Source: Brachypterus glaber
Lineage: Eukaryota; Arthropoda; Insecta; Coleoptera; Kateretidae
Direction: 5' to 3'
NCBI GenBank assembly: GCA_958510825.1
Contig: OY294049.1
Span: 32,392,774 to 32,456,773 of the forward strand
Length of the DNA: 64,000 bases
Shown here: one piece after another, positions 1 through 9,272 of the stretch
Layout of the letters: each line of letters starts with the position of its first letter
Numbering within the stretch: the stretch's first letter is position 1
Notes under the pieces: generated by a model
Database searches by the model: none
Seen by the model: only the letters and a program-made list of their open reading frames with translations
What the model was told of the DNA's origin: nothing
Program-made: the position numbers and the translations under genes

Positions 1-98
1 TGCGCCTGTGTCCACTAATAAAATTATGTTGTCTTCCCCTGTCATCTCAGTTTGTAATATTACGAAATTCGAAAGTGAAAGGTCCATGTTAAATATAT
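1..98 (-). CDS. gypsy-type Pol, protease start (partial)
   Basis: This is the beginning of the Pol reading frame, and it runs off the left edge of the window. The minus strand reads NMDLSLSNFVILQTEMTGED and then a hydrophobic stretch ending in LLVDTGA, the aspartic-protease active-site motif of retroelements. The frame is offset by -1 from the Gag frame that stops at 99-101, and it stays open back into the end of gag. This matches the -1 frameshift used by Ty3/gypsy elements to make Gag-Pol. Only the first protease motif is inside the window, so RT, RNase H and integrase cannot be judged. Confidence 0.75.
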
Positions 99-1364
99 TT
101 ACGATCTCTCCAAGGGACCTTCTTGGGGATCTTGGCCGTTTCCCGGGTCGGGGTTACCTTCTATCGCTCTAACAAAGCGCCCTCTCGAACTTTGGTTATA
201 GCGCCTATTTGAGCCTCTAGCTCTATTAAAATGCCCATTGTTGCGATATTGGTTATTTTCGTTAGGGTAATGGCTATTTTCGTTGTTATAACGGCTATTT
301 TCATTACGATACTGGCCATTTCCGTTACTTTGGTAGCGATTATTATATGAATTGTAATTTCCTCTTCCGCGTCTGTATCTGTTCGTTCTATCGCCATATT
401 TTCGAGTGTAGAGGACTGCCGAAGTGGAATCTGGTTCGATATTTACGAACTTAGTTAAGGCATCTTGACGAGTTTGAAAGTTACTGGCCTCCATAATCAA
501 CCTTGCTTTAGCTGAGTTTGCATTTTTACGTAGGGCATTGACTGTTGAATTTGCTGAATAGGTTTCCGCTACGTTCGCTGGGACACCTTCAGTTATATAA
601 GCTCTGTTTAAACTATTTGCCAAAGCTTCAATTTCAGCTGCATATGTAGCTGGGTCCTTATTTCCTTGTTTAATTGCTGATAATTTTCCATTTATTGACT
701 GTGAGCTTTCAGTTTTTATGCCAGTTTTCAGCTTATTTATGATATTGTCAAGATTGTCTTGGTCGGTTATGAGGTCCCTAGCCTTTCCTGTTAACTTGGT
801 TTTGACGTAGGCTAGAGCGTTTGCTTCTTGACCGGCAGTATTATTTTTAAGTAAAGTTAAAGCATCTATAAATGATTGTATTCTTTCTACCGAGCCGTCA
901 CACTCATTTGGTACAATTTTGCTAGCCAAGTTAAAAAATTCTACATTTGTCATCGCCATTGTGTTGAGTTCAATTTCTGTATTTTCTACGTTTTCACCGT
1001 CTGTGCCGCTATTTTCATCAAAAATATCTTCTTCTAAAACATCTGGATTAATTGAGTGACAGAAAGAGGTGGGTATTTTATATGGCACTTGTAAAACATG
1101 AAAAGACCTAACAACCTTATCCCTTAGATTGTTAAAAAGTTTCTTTAAAATATAGACTTGCTCGTCATCTAACGAATTATAAACGCTCGCAGAAATACGT
1201 GTAAATTTATTAAAATGAGTTAGAAGATTGTCACTTACTTCGTTATGAATCGCTATAGATTTAGGGACTTCCTTTTTTAATACTCGTTTAGATTCAGTAA
1301 CAACTAAATTTTTAATAATTATTAGCTTGGACTGGACACCTTCCCAATCTTCTAACCTACTCAT
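99..1364 (-). CDS. gag: gypsy-type Gag (421 aa, intact)
   Basis: An open frame of 421 codons encoding a retrotransposon Gag structural protein. Residues about 135-320 hold the capsid-like part, with the typical block YVKTKLTGKARDLI and a C-terminal helical region near LIMEASNFQTRQDALTKFVN. The last ~90 residues are a low-complexity tail rich in Arg, Asn, Tyr and Gly (repeated NRY/NSQYRN-like units) that would bind nucleic acid. There is no CCHC zinc knuckle, as in several mdg1/412- or errantivirus-type Gag proteins. The protease frame follows at -1. The uninterrupted frame suggests a fairly young insertion. Assignment to Ty3/gypsy is from the combined Gag and DTGA evidence; the exact lineage is not resolved. 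Confidence 0.8.
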   Translation of the reverse strand: MSRLEDWEGVQSKLIIIKNLVVTESKRVLKKEVPKSIAIHNEVSDNLLTHFNKFTRISASVYNSLDDEQVYILKKLFNNLRDKVVRSFHVLQVPYKIPTSFCHSINPDVLEEDIFDENSGTDGENVENTEIELNTMAMTNVEFFNLASKIVPNECDGSVERIQSFIDALTLLKNNTAGQEANALAYVKTKLTGKARDLITDQDNLDNIINKLKTGIKTESSQSINGKLSAIKQGNKDPATYAAEIEALANSLNRAYITEGVPANVAETYSANSTVNALRKNANSAKARLIMEASNFQTRQDALTKFVNIEPDSTSAVLYTRKYGDRTNRYRRGRGNYNSYNNRYQSNGNGQYRNENSRYNNENSHYPNENNQYRNNGHFNRARGSNRRYNQSSRGRFVRAIEGNPDPGNGQDPQEGPLERS

Positions 1365-1626
1365 TAAAACTAAAAATAACTAATCTAAATATGACCTCAT
1401 AATATCTAAATAATTGTAAAATAAAAAATATATGCAAAAGCATTTAAAATATAAAAAAAAAGTTCATTAAACAAAAAAAATTCATGCTGCCTCTGCGTCA
1501 CTGGAAATGTTCATAATACTCTGCGCCAAATACGCAGTTCCTGGGCGCCGTGACTCCATTTCGTGCCCTCATCGCGTTCCTTAATTTAGGACATACCTTT
1601 TGTGTGGTTTTAAAATACCTGGGCTT
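1365..1626 (-). other. leader between small ORF and gag
   Basis: About 260 bp of AT-rich sequence lie between the small upstream ORF and gag, presumably 5' leader of the same minus-strand gypsy element. I could not find a convincing primer-binding site or LTR boundary here. Confidence 0.35.
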
Positions 1627-1863
1627 TTATACGTCCATGGCTTGTGTTCTCAGCACCATACTCCTAGATAAGTCCTTTTTAAGCGTTCTGCGCTGAGCCT
1701 TCTTCACCTTGAAGAACAATTGGACTAATAACGCCCCTGCTATGATGTAGAACAACACATGAATGTCTAAAGGCACCTTCACATTCGATTCTTCCACTAT
1801 AAAGTTCGAATTAACGACGCCCGTATCCGTAACTTCAGCATGTTTGCTGCTCGATTTACCCAT
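1627..1863 (-). CDS. small membrane protein ORF upstream of gag
   Basis: A 78-codon ORF lies 260 bp upstream of gag in the same orientation. It starts MGKSSSKH, a good N-myristoylation context (Gly2, Ser6, Lys downstream). Residues about 32-50 (IHVLFYIIAGALLVQLFF) form one hydrophobic segment, followed by a basic tail (KVKKAQRRTLKKDLSRS). The layout suggests a lipid-anchored, single-pass membrane microprotein. Small ORFs in long 5' leaders are known for some gypsy-group elements, and I infer this belongs to the same element as the Gag at 99-1364. No function can be assigned. It could be a chance ORF, but the ordered MG-S, TM and basic arrangement argues against that. Confidence 0.5.
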   Translation of the reverse strand: MGKSSSKHAEVTDTGVVNSNFIVEESNVKVPLDIHVLFYIIAGALLVQLFFKVKKAQRRTLKKDLSRSMVLRTQAMDV

Positions 1864-1912
1864 TTTAGTAAAATCACATTATCCGATATTTAGTAAAATC
1901 ACATTATCCGAA
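1864..1912. repeat. tandem duplication, 24-25 bp unit
   Basis: The block TTTAGTAAAATCACATTATC is present twice in succession just upstream of the small ORF start. A related string (TAGTAAAATCTTAACATTATCCGG) occurs at 27028-27051, so the unit may come from a dispersed repeat. Confidence 0.6.
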
Positions 1913-2207
1913 AGGCAGGATCGCCATGTAAAACCGCTGGTTTAGGTTCGTTTTAATAAAACATATTTTAAGTTTATAGCAAGACTGTCTATTCAAATCT
2001 GATCTGCAAAACAAAACATCTTGTACATGTAGTTAACAAACTAGATTATTATTACATGTATATATTACATTTCTGCTGAAAAGCGGTCAACAAACATTGA
2101 ACCTATGTTTCCCATAGATAAGTGTCGAATCAGTCGTATAGCACAAATTAATATTACATACAAAACTAGAAACATTCTCACGAAAATATGATTCCTTAGA
2201 ATCGCAT
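1913..2207. other. no gene seen; element boundary zone
   Basis: This lies between the minus-strand gypsy leader and the plus-strand LINE. It should contain the gypsy 5' LTR or the LINE 5' end, but I can define neither. No open frame of note. Confidence 0.4.
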
Positions 2208-2725
2208 ATGCTACAAGACACTACAATTCAAAGTAACATCCAAAATAATCCCTCCTCGATGGACCCGAAAGGTTTTGAGGAAATCGTTCAGGAAATTACT
2301 GAACGTAACAAGCGTCGCAAGAATATTATTATTTATGGAGTTCCTGAGGATAATAAATTAAATAAAAAAGATCAAACTATCTACGATAAAGACAATATTA
2401 GTAACATTTTCGATTTCTTGAAAGTAAACTTCGACCAATCTAGCATTAATTTAATTCGGTTGGGTAAACAATTAAATAATAATAGGAAACCTAAGCCAAT
2501 CAGAATTTCTGTGCCTGACGAAAGATTCATACATCAAGCAATAAAAAGTCACTAAAGGGAAGCGCTTTTAAACACATATCGGTTTCCATGGATAGGACAC
2601 CCCGCCAACTTGATTATTATAAATGTCTAAAGGTAGATATGGAACAATGCATAACATAATCTCAGGATTAAATATGAAAATGGTATCCCAGTCATAAAGT
2701 CTTTCGATAATTCAACAAACTAACC
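2208..2725 (+). pseudogene. LINE A ORF1 fragment
   Basis: The first 115 codons are open and include ITERNKRRKNIIIYGVPED and later LIRLGKQLNNNRKPKPIRIS, the layout of the RNA-binding domain of LINE ORF1 proteins. A stop at 2555 interrupts it. The reading continues in another frame through ISVSMDRTPRQLDYYK, a typical ORF1 C-terminal block, so the gene is frameshifted. The N-terminal part expected upstream is missing or unrecognisable. Such proteins coat the LINE RNA and act as nucleic-acid chaperones; this copy cannot make a full one. Confidence 0.65.
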
Positions 2726-2739
2726 AAGCCCAGCAGATC

Positions 2740-3448
2740 TACAGAACTGTCAATTTATTTTCAAAATGTCCGCGGCCTTAGAACAAAAGTCAATCAATTC
2801 TATCTGGCTTCAAGTGATTGTGACTACGACTTTATTTGCATTGTGGAGTCAAATCTAACAGATGAAATTGATAGCTCTGAGATAATTCCTAGCACGTATA
2901 ATGTAGTACGTTGCGATCGAAGACTTCAAGCCGTCAATCTAAACTCTGGTGGTGGAGCACTATGTGCTTACCGATCCAACTTTCTTGCCTCAACAATTGA
3001 TCTTTCAGAAATTATGGAAGCCATACCTCTTGTTGACATTATAAGCTGTAAATTTTTATTTGGTTCTTGCTCGCTATATATTATAACTGTTTACTTGCAT
3101 CCAGATCTACCTGCAGATGATTTTGAACTATTTTTTAGCATGTTAGAAAATCTTAATATTTACAATAATAACGTTGTTTTTGTAGGCGATTTTAATATTC
3201 GTCATTTTAATAATCCTAATATTAACGACTTTAAATTCAATATAATGCAAGATTATCTTCAATTTTCTCAATTTTCTCAATTTAATACAACTCTTAATGC
3301 AAATCTTTGCCTGTTAGATCTATGCTTAAGTAATTTACAATGTTCAGTTAACCATGATAATTTACCCTTTGTCATTGAAGATAGTCATCATCCAGCCCTG
3401 TCTGTGTGGGTTGGTGTAGATAATCCAGTAAGAAAATCACAATTTTAA
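2740..3448 (+). pseudogene. LINE A ORF2, AP endonuclease domain
   Basis: The N-terminal domain of LINE ORF2, which nicks target DNA for target-primed reverse transcription. In-frame reading starts SIYFQNVRGLRTKVNQF, the first conserved block of APE-type LINE endonucleases, at 2751. It continues through GGGALCAYR, FVGDFNI (catalytic Asp/Asn block) and EDSHHPAL (degenerate SDHxP block). A 12-nt duplication gives QFSQFSQF near 3257-3281. The frame ends at 3448 and the protein continues in other frames. About 235 residues is close to the usual domain size, so the domain is nearly complete, but the ORF2 as a whole is dead. Confidence 0.75.
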
Positions 3449-3510
3449 GAAAGCGAACTTTCCAAGTTTATACGAAGAACTTTTAAGAGTTGACTGGAAT
3501 TTTTTAAATA

Positions 3511-4346
3511 GTGTCGATAATGTTGACCTTGCATGTGATAAGTTCTATAATAAAACCAAAAATGAAATTTAGAAAAGGTAACTATCCTACATGGCATACG
3601 CCTGAAATTATTAATAAAATCAAAATAAAAAACTTTTATCATAAAAAATACAGAAAATATAAATTAACCTATTATAACACTAAATTCAAACAATTGAGAT
3701 ACGAAATAAAAATTGATATTCGTTTAGCTTATGATAACTTTATTTCTAAAGCCCAAGATAACTTTGTTTCTAAAGCCCAAGATTCAGTCATTAATGATCC
3801 CAAGACATTTTGGAAATTCTCTAACTTAAAACGAAATAAATCTCGAATACCACAACAAATGTTTAACGGTGACACGTTATGTGAAACACCACAGCAAGTG
3901 GTAGACGGTTTGGACTTTTAGGATATGATGACATACCCAGCTATTTGTTGAAAGATTGTGCAGATATTTTTACTTACCCGCTCTTAATACTTTTTAATTT
4001 AATATTAAAAAATCTGTTTTTCCAAATATTTGGAAATTTGGAAAGGTGTGCCCTATCTTTAAAAAAGGCGACCCATCGATAATTTCCAACTATCGTCCAA
4101 TAACCATTTTATGCAACTTCTCAAAGGTTTGGGAAATGTGTTTGTATAGCCGCATCTATCCGTGGGTAAAAAATATGATTTCAATCAATCAGCACGGTTT
4201 TATGGAAAACCGCTCTACTGTCACTAATCTTGTTCAACTCTCTAATTATATTTCCAATGTAGTTGACAATAGAGGACAGGTAGATGTGGTGTATACGGAT
4301 ATATCAAAGGCCTTTGATCTTATCGATCACCCACTTATGGTGGGAT
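3511..4346 (+). pseudogene. LINE A ORF2 linker and RT N-terminus
   Basis: Two frames (3511-3921 and 4046-4346) continue ORF2. The first ends in DPKTFWKFSNLKRNKSRIP, the usual linker before RT. The second holds the RT N-terminal blocks PIFKKGDPSIISNYRPI, INQHGFMENRSTVTN and YTDISKAFDLIDH, the last carrying the first catalytic Asp. At least two frameshifts separate these pieces. A 24-bp in-frame tandem duplication at 3736-3783 gives DNFISKAQ twice. The gene is then cut by the LINE B insertion. Confidence 0.75.
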
Positions 4347-4349
4347 ACA

Positions 4350-5118
4350 TTTTTAAACATTTTTATGTTTGATTTTAACGGTAGTTTTCCCCCAAAAAAG
4401 TTATATAATAGAAAAGAAAATATTTCTAAGCAGATTGCTGCTGATCCTAGAATAATAAACTGTAAGAAAAAATTAAGTAACCTTTGTATTTTAATGAAAT
4501 ATAATCCTAATTATATATTAGAATACAATAATGAAAGGCTTAACTTTAAATGGTTGTATCAAAATGTTAAAAAAGGCTTTTTTAATAAGAAAATTTCAGG
4601 CTCTGACAATATTGCAAAAACTACTTGGGATATAGTTGGCAATATTTCAGGTAATTTGAGAAAAAACAATACAGGGTGATCCAAAAACTTGCGCAGAAAA
4701 ATTTAACACACTGTTTGCAGATGCAGCGTCCACTGCATTAAAGGCTTTACCTGAAACAGTGCCAAATTTTAATATTGAAAACAACCCAAAAACTTTTATT
4801 CTGCACCCTGTGACAGAATCGGAGATTTTGGATTGTGTGGGTTCACTTAAAACCAAGAAAAGTGCTGGTGACGACGAAATACCTGTTTTTCTCGTAAAAA
4901 CGTGTATAGTAAGTATTCTAGTCCCAATCTTATTTATTATTAATAACTCTTTTAAGTATGGTACATTTCCTGACCAATTAAAACTAGCAAACATAGTTCC
5001 ATTACACAAAAAAGGAGACACAAATGATTTTGGAAACTACCGTCCAATAAGCTTGCTGCCTTCCTTTTCCAAAATATTTGAAAAAGTTCTTACTAATCGT
5101 TTAACCGAGTTTTTTTGA
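4350..5118 (+). pseudogene. LINE B linker and RT N-terminal part
   Basis: The frame to 4679 has the linker FNGSFPPKKLYNRKENISKQ and later TTWDIVGNISG. After a frameshift, 4759-5118 carries LHPVTESEILDCVGSLKTKK, SAGDDEIPVFLVK, LANIVPLHKKGDTNDFGNYR and PISLLPSFSKIFEKVL, which are RT blocks 0-2. A stop at about 5116 follows. The endonuclease is absent, as expected for 5' truncation. Confidence 0.75.
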
Positions 5119-5248
5119 GAAATGCAATATATTTCATAATCAACAGCATGGTTTCTTAAGGGGTAAGGGTATAAATACTGCTCTGTTTGAGTTTTTTAAC
5201 AAAGTTCTAAGTGTTATAGAAAATCATGAGCTTGCTTTAGGTATTCTG

Positions 5249-6349
5249 TTGGATTTAACTAAAGCGTACGAATGTGTTGATCATGAACTTTTACTCAAAA
5301 AACTTGAGATATATGGAATAAGGGGAATTCCGCTTAAACTTATAGAATCCTATTTGTCAAATAGAATCCAACAGGTACTTATAAAGTTAAATGATAAACT
5401 TTTTAAATCAGAAAAAATCAATATAAAGTTAGGAATTCCACAGGGCAGTATTATCGGACCTTTACTCTTTATATTGTTTATAAATGATATTTATAATATT
5501 TTATTAAATACTTCGCATGAAATGATTAACTTCGCAGATGATGCAAACATGTTGATAGGAGCAGAAAACCTAGATGCTTTGGAAAGGGAGGCAACAAAAA
5601 TGTTTCTTAAAATTAAAGAATGGTTAGTGTCAAATAAACTACTACTTAATGAGAGCAAAACTAAATTTATACTTTTTAAAACCAATAGAGCTCAAGAAAT
5701 AACTTCTTTAAATATAGATAATAAAGAAACTGACCTTGAATCATGTGTCAAAATTTTGGGTGTAACCACAGATTCTATGTTAAATTGGTCAGGGCATGTA
5801 CAAGAATTGGGAAAAAAACTTAATTCTAAATCTTATAGTATTAGAGTCATCAAGGATTATGTGTCGTATACTACACTAAAGACTGTGTATTATGGTTCAT
5901 TTGTTTCTGTATTAAAGTTTGGAATACTGTTTTGGGGAAGTTCTGATATTAAAAGCCTGTTCACTATTCAGAAACAAGTAATTAGAATTATGTTAAATTT
6001 GCCTGCACGAGAATCATGTCGGGGTAAATTCAAAGAAAATAATTTCTTAACACTGGTGGGGTTATATATTCTCTAATGTTTGATTTTTAACTTTAAGTTT
6101 AAAGACAAATTTTTAGATCATGAAAAGAGTCATAAATACCCCACCCGTAACTTTAAAGATTATAATTTTCCAAGACACCGTTTATGTTTATCGGAAAAGG
6201 GCCCCACGTATATGAGCATGAAATTTTTTAACGCCTTACCAGTAGACATTAAAAGTATTTATAACTTAAGAGCATTTAAAAGACAAGTTTTTAATTATAT
6301 TTTGAATGTTGAGCCTTATAGTATTGAAGAATTTTTAAATATAAATTAA
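5249..6349 (+). pseudogene. LINE B RT catalytic part and C-terminus
   Basis: Residues LDLTKAYECVDHELLLKKL hold the first catalytic Asp, GIPQGSIIGPLLFILFIND the conserved PQG block, and NFADDANML the FADD catalytic pair. Next come the thumb region LGVTTDSMLNWSGH and the LKFGILFWG block shared with the CR1-like LINE at 46046-47005. The frame stops at 6076 and resumes at 6080 with YPTRNFKDYNFPRHRLCLSE, a typical C-terminal block, ending at 6349. Only one small frameshift separates the last two pieces, so this copy is less decayed than its host LINE. Confidence 0.8.
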
Positions 6350-6370
6350 TTTAATAATATTTATTATTAT

Positions 6371-7193
6371 TGTCCATAAATTGTCATTGTTTGGCTTTAG
6401 CAATCCTCTCTTAAAGCTTTTTATTTCATACTTATCTGATAGGTTTTTATACGTGTTTTACAATGGTTTTAAATCATACCTATTTTTAGCTAAGTCGGGA
6501 GTTCCTCAAGGGTCTAACCTTGGACCCTTATTATTCCTATTATTCATAAATGATCTGTCTGGATTTATTCAATGTCTATTTCTTCTTTTTGCAGATGATT
6601 TAAAACTTATGCTACAAATTACCGACATAAATGATTGCATTAGACTTCAAACAATCCTCAATGAATTAAACAGGTGGTGCACATTAAATAACCTAGAATT
6701 GAATATCTCAAAATGCAATGTTATGACTTACACTCGCAAAAAAAAACCTGTCGTATTTGATTATGCAATAAACTCTATAACTCTAGAAAGAATTTACAGC
6801 TTTAAAGATCTGGGCGTTATCTTTTCAAATGATTTTTCATTTAAAGAGCACATTAATTATATCTCTTCATCTTCAATGAAAACTGTTGGTTACATTATTC
6901 GAAACTGTAAGGAATTTAACAATGAACTTGCACTTAAAACACTGTACAACTCTTTTGTACGTTCTAGAATGGAGTACTGTGGTATTGTCTGGTCACCCTA
7001 CTACCAGTCTCACAAACAGCAGCTTGAAAGAGTGCAAAAAAGGTATTTAAAGTTTTTATATCTTAGGGTCTCCGGCTCATATCCAGTGAGAAACTGTGAT
7101 TATAATATACTATTATCTCAATTCAATTTTAACTCACTTGAAACACCAATGCAAGAACTAATGCAGCATACTACTGTCCTATATTTGGTATGA
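6371..7193 (+). pseudogene. LINE A RT C-terminal part
   Basis: LINE A RT resumes after the insertion: SGVPQGSNLGPLLFLLFIND, LLFADDLKLML (catalytic Asp pair), TYTRKKKPVVFDYAI, DLGVIFSNDFSFKEHI and SRMEYCGIVWSPYY. It matches block for block the intact frame at 53386-54807. The stop at 7193 is probably premature, because the related copy at 53386 carries about 70 more residues. Confidence 0.8.
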
Positions 7194-7424
7194 TGCATAA
7201 TTTTAATGAATATTGTTATGATTGTGATATAAATTTTGATAGTTTTAATAGTATTAAAAATATTATTATTTTATGCATTTGGCCCCTTAATTAGCTTAAT
7301 TGTGTTTAATTATGTTTTAATTTTTTTTCTCATCTTTTATAAATAGAATTTTTAGTTATTTAGTTTTAAATTTAATTGTCCTGTAATTGGTTAGTCTGTT
7401 GGGCAATAAATATATTATTATTTT

Positions 7425-8931
7425 ACCTTAAACCCCTGTATGACCAATTCGAAAATTTAAACGTAGAGTATAGTAAACCTAGTACAGTAACTTTAAATAA
7501 AACTTTATATAACTTAGAGTTAGAAAATTATAAGGATAAAATTAGAGAAAAATTTAGTCACATAAGCTTAGAATATAAAAATAGTTTTAAGAGAGATAGA
7601 AGAGGTTTAATAAACGGCCTCGGCAGTGTTATACGATCAGTCACAGGAAGTTTAGATAACGATTTCGGAGAAACAATAAGTCGTATTTTAGCTCACATAA
7701 AAAATAATCAAATAAATTTTTGAACCCAATTAAATAATGAATATTCAATTAATCAAAATATTATCAAAAATTTTAACAATACAATTTTAGATATTCAGTA
7801 TAATGAAAATTTGCTGAAAAAGAAAATTTTGCAACTTAATGAGTTCCTAACTGAAAAAGTCCAAAATGAATTATTTGTTCTTTTTTCACAAGAGTTACAT
7901 AATCAAATTTTAATAGTTTATAACTCAATTCTAGATATTTTAGTTGATATTGAAAACTCGCTTACTTTTTGCAAGATGGGTTCCCTCCATCCTAGCATTA
8001 TAAAAACTCTCGAGCTTTTCTATGAATTAAAGAAAATTTCGGATCATTATCATAGCCAACTTCCTTTTGAAGTAAGTTATGAAAATATTTTAGATTTTGA
8101 AAATATTAAATTACATTATAAAATTGAACCCCTAAAAGTTACTTATTTACTTTCTATTACCATAAATTATGAAAAAGATTTTAACTTATACCATTTAATC
8201 CCTATTCCCACTAAATTTAATTCTGAGTTTGTTACAATCATTCCTAAAAAAAAGTATATTTTAATGTCAAAAGACATAACTATACCTCTAAATGACATTT
8301 GTACGAAAGGTAAATTGTACCAATGTCCCAATCACTTCCAAGCAAATCAGGATATAACCTGAAAGAAGTCTCACACTCCTGCTCCTATACAAAAGTAGAC
8401 ATTCCCGAAAACCACATCGAAATCATATCAGAAATTAACCAATATCTAGCCGTTTTCCCAGCAGAAGAAAAGCTACAAGTCCAATGTAGCAGCGATACCG
8501 AAGTACATAACCTAAAAGGAATTTTCCTAATAAACGGAAAAGACTGCCAAATAAACTTCCGGAAAGAAAAACTGGAATTCCAACAAACTTCCCATGGAAA
8601 ACCACTTTTACTTAACGGGTTATCATTCAAACCAGCCCAAAAGCAAGTAAAAAACTTTAAAATTGACCTCAGAACCCTAAAGGCCTTAAGCAATATCCCG
8701 CTTAACAGCATCATCCCAGTTCAGGAGGAAAAACAACACTTTTCATTACACATGACCATCCCACTCTATATCATTCTGGTCAGCGTATGTGCCTTTTTTC
8801 TCACAAAATATTTGAGAAAACAACTTCAAAGAAAACCAAGCGAAAGCACTCCAGAGGAAATGGAACTTCAACCACAGGGGAAGAAAATTTCCCTCCCAGG
8901 GGGAGCTTCATTCAAAGGAGGGAGGAGTTAA
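7425..8931 (+). pseudogene. env: errantivirus-like Env (copy 1), 5'-truncated
   Basis: Envelope-type membrane fusion protein of a gypsy/errantivirus-like element. A furin-type site (RDRR followed by GLINGLGS) marks the cleavage point and fusion peptide, as in baculovirus F-like Env proteins. A C-terminal transmembrane segment (IPLYIILVSVCAFFLTKYL) and a polar tail follow. Breaks: the 5' part is missing at the LINE A junction; there is an in-frame TGA at 7721-7723 where copy 2 has Gln; and a frameshift lies near 8323-8362, shared with copy 2. The second copy (35897-37488) is nearly identical and opposite in direction. The stop at 8931 overlaps the start of the LTR. Confidence 0.8.
8915..8926 (+). 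other. polypurine tract
   Basis: A purine run AAAGGAGGGAGG ends exactly where the LTR begins (AGTTAACGACC). This is the expected plus-strand primer site. Confidence 0.75.
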
Positions 8932-9172
8932 CGACCTGCAGTCACTCACCTTTATTATATTAAATATCATTTGCTTATTATAATTTATAAACATTTCTTT
9001 ATTAGGAAATAGCTTTGTAAGCATTTCACCTCAGATACCTAAAATGTATATTCCAAAACTTCAGTCTGTACTTAGCTTTGATCAATAAACAAACTTGTAT
9101 TTTTCTATCTAAATAAATTAATAAATTTATTTCCTTTTTAAAAACCTAACTTCTGGAACTCGGTAGATAATT
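8927..9172 (+). repeat. gypsy 3' LTR (copy 1), ~246 bp
   Basis: Starts AGTTAACGACCTGCAGTCAC and ends CTCGGTAGATAATT. The whole sequence matches, in reverse complement, the LTR at 42891-43139. AGTT..AATT termini rather than TG..CA are usual for errantiviruses. It contains CAATAAACAAAC (possible polyadenylation signal AATAAA). It is flanked on the right by TATATACAG; the other LTR is also flanked by TA repeats, fitting the TA-rich target preference known for this group. Confidence 0.85.
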
Positions 9173-9272
9173 TATATACAGTGTGGTCCAACTCTATTTT
9201 CCCCGCGACTTTCTCAAAAACTAATAGAGATAATCAAGTTCTGCAAAAAGCACCTTAAATGGGACGACAATA

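Larger units (their letters stand above)
4346..6370 (+). mobile_element. LINE B, 5'-truncated, nested in LINE A
   Basis: A second non-LTR element in the same orientation sits inside the RT of LINE A. It starts in the endonuclease-RT linker (around IFKHFYVFDFNGSFPPKK) and ends about 20 bp after its RT stop with the tail ATATTTATTATTATTG. It is clearly closer to the CR1-like LINE at 43358-47270 than to its host: both share LKFGILFWG, NESCRG/RESCRG-type blocks and a TTA-rich 3' tail. A target-site duplication could not be fixed; the junctions are placed to within about 10 bp. Confidence 0.8.
2208..7424 (+). mobile_element. LINE A (jockey/CR1-like), split by LINE B
   Basis: A degenerate non-LTR retrotransposon with ORF1 (2208-~2725), endonuclease (2740-3448), linker and RT. 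It breaks off inside RT just after the motif DISKAFDLIDHP (about 4346) and resumes at about 6371 with the next RT block (LFGFSNPLLKLFISYLSDR). The intervening DNA is a second, 5'-truncated LINE. The 3' end is an A/T-rich tail with GGCAATAAATATATTATTATT near 7401, and env sequence follows directly at 7425. A related RT fragment of the same broad family is at 53386-54807. Clade placement is by general appearance only. Confidence 0.75.
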
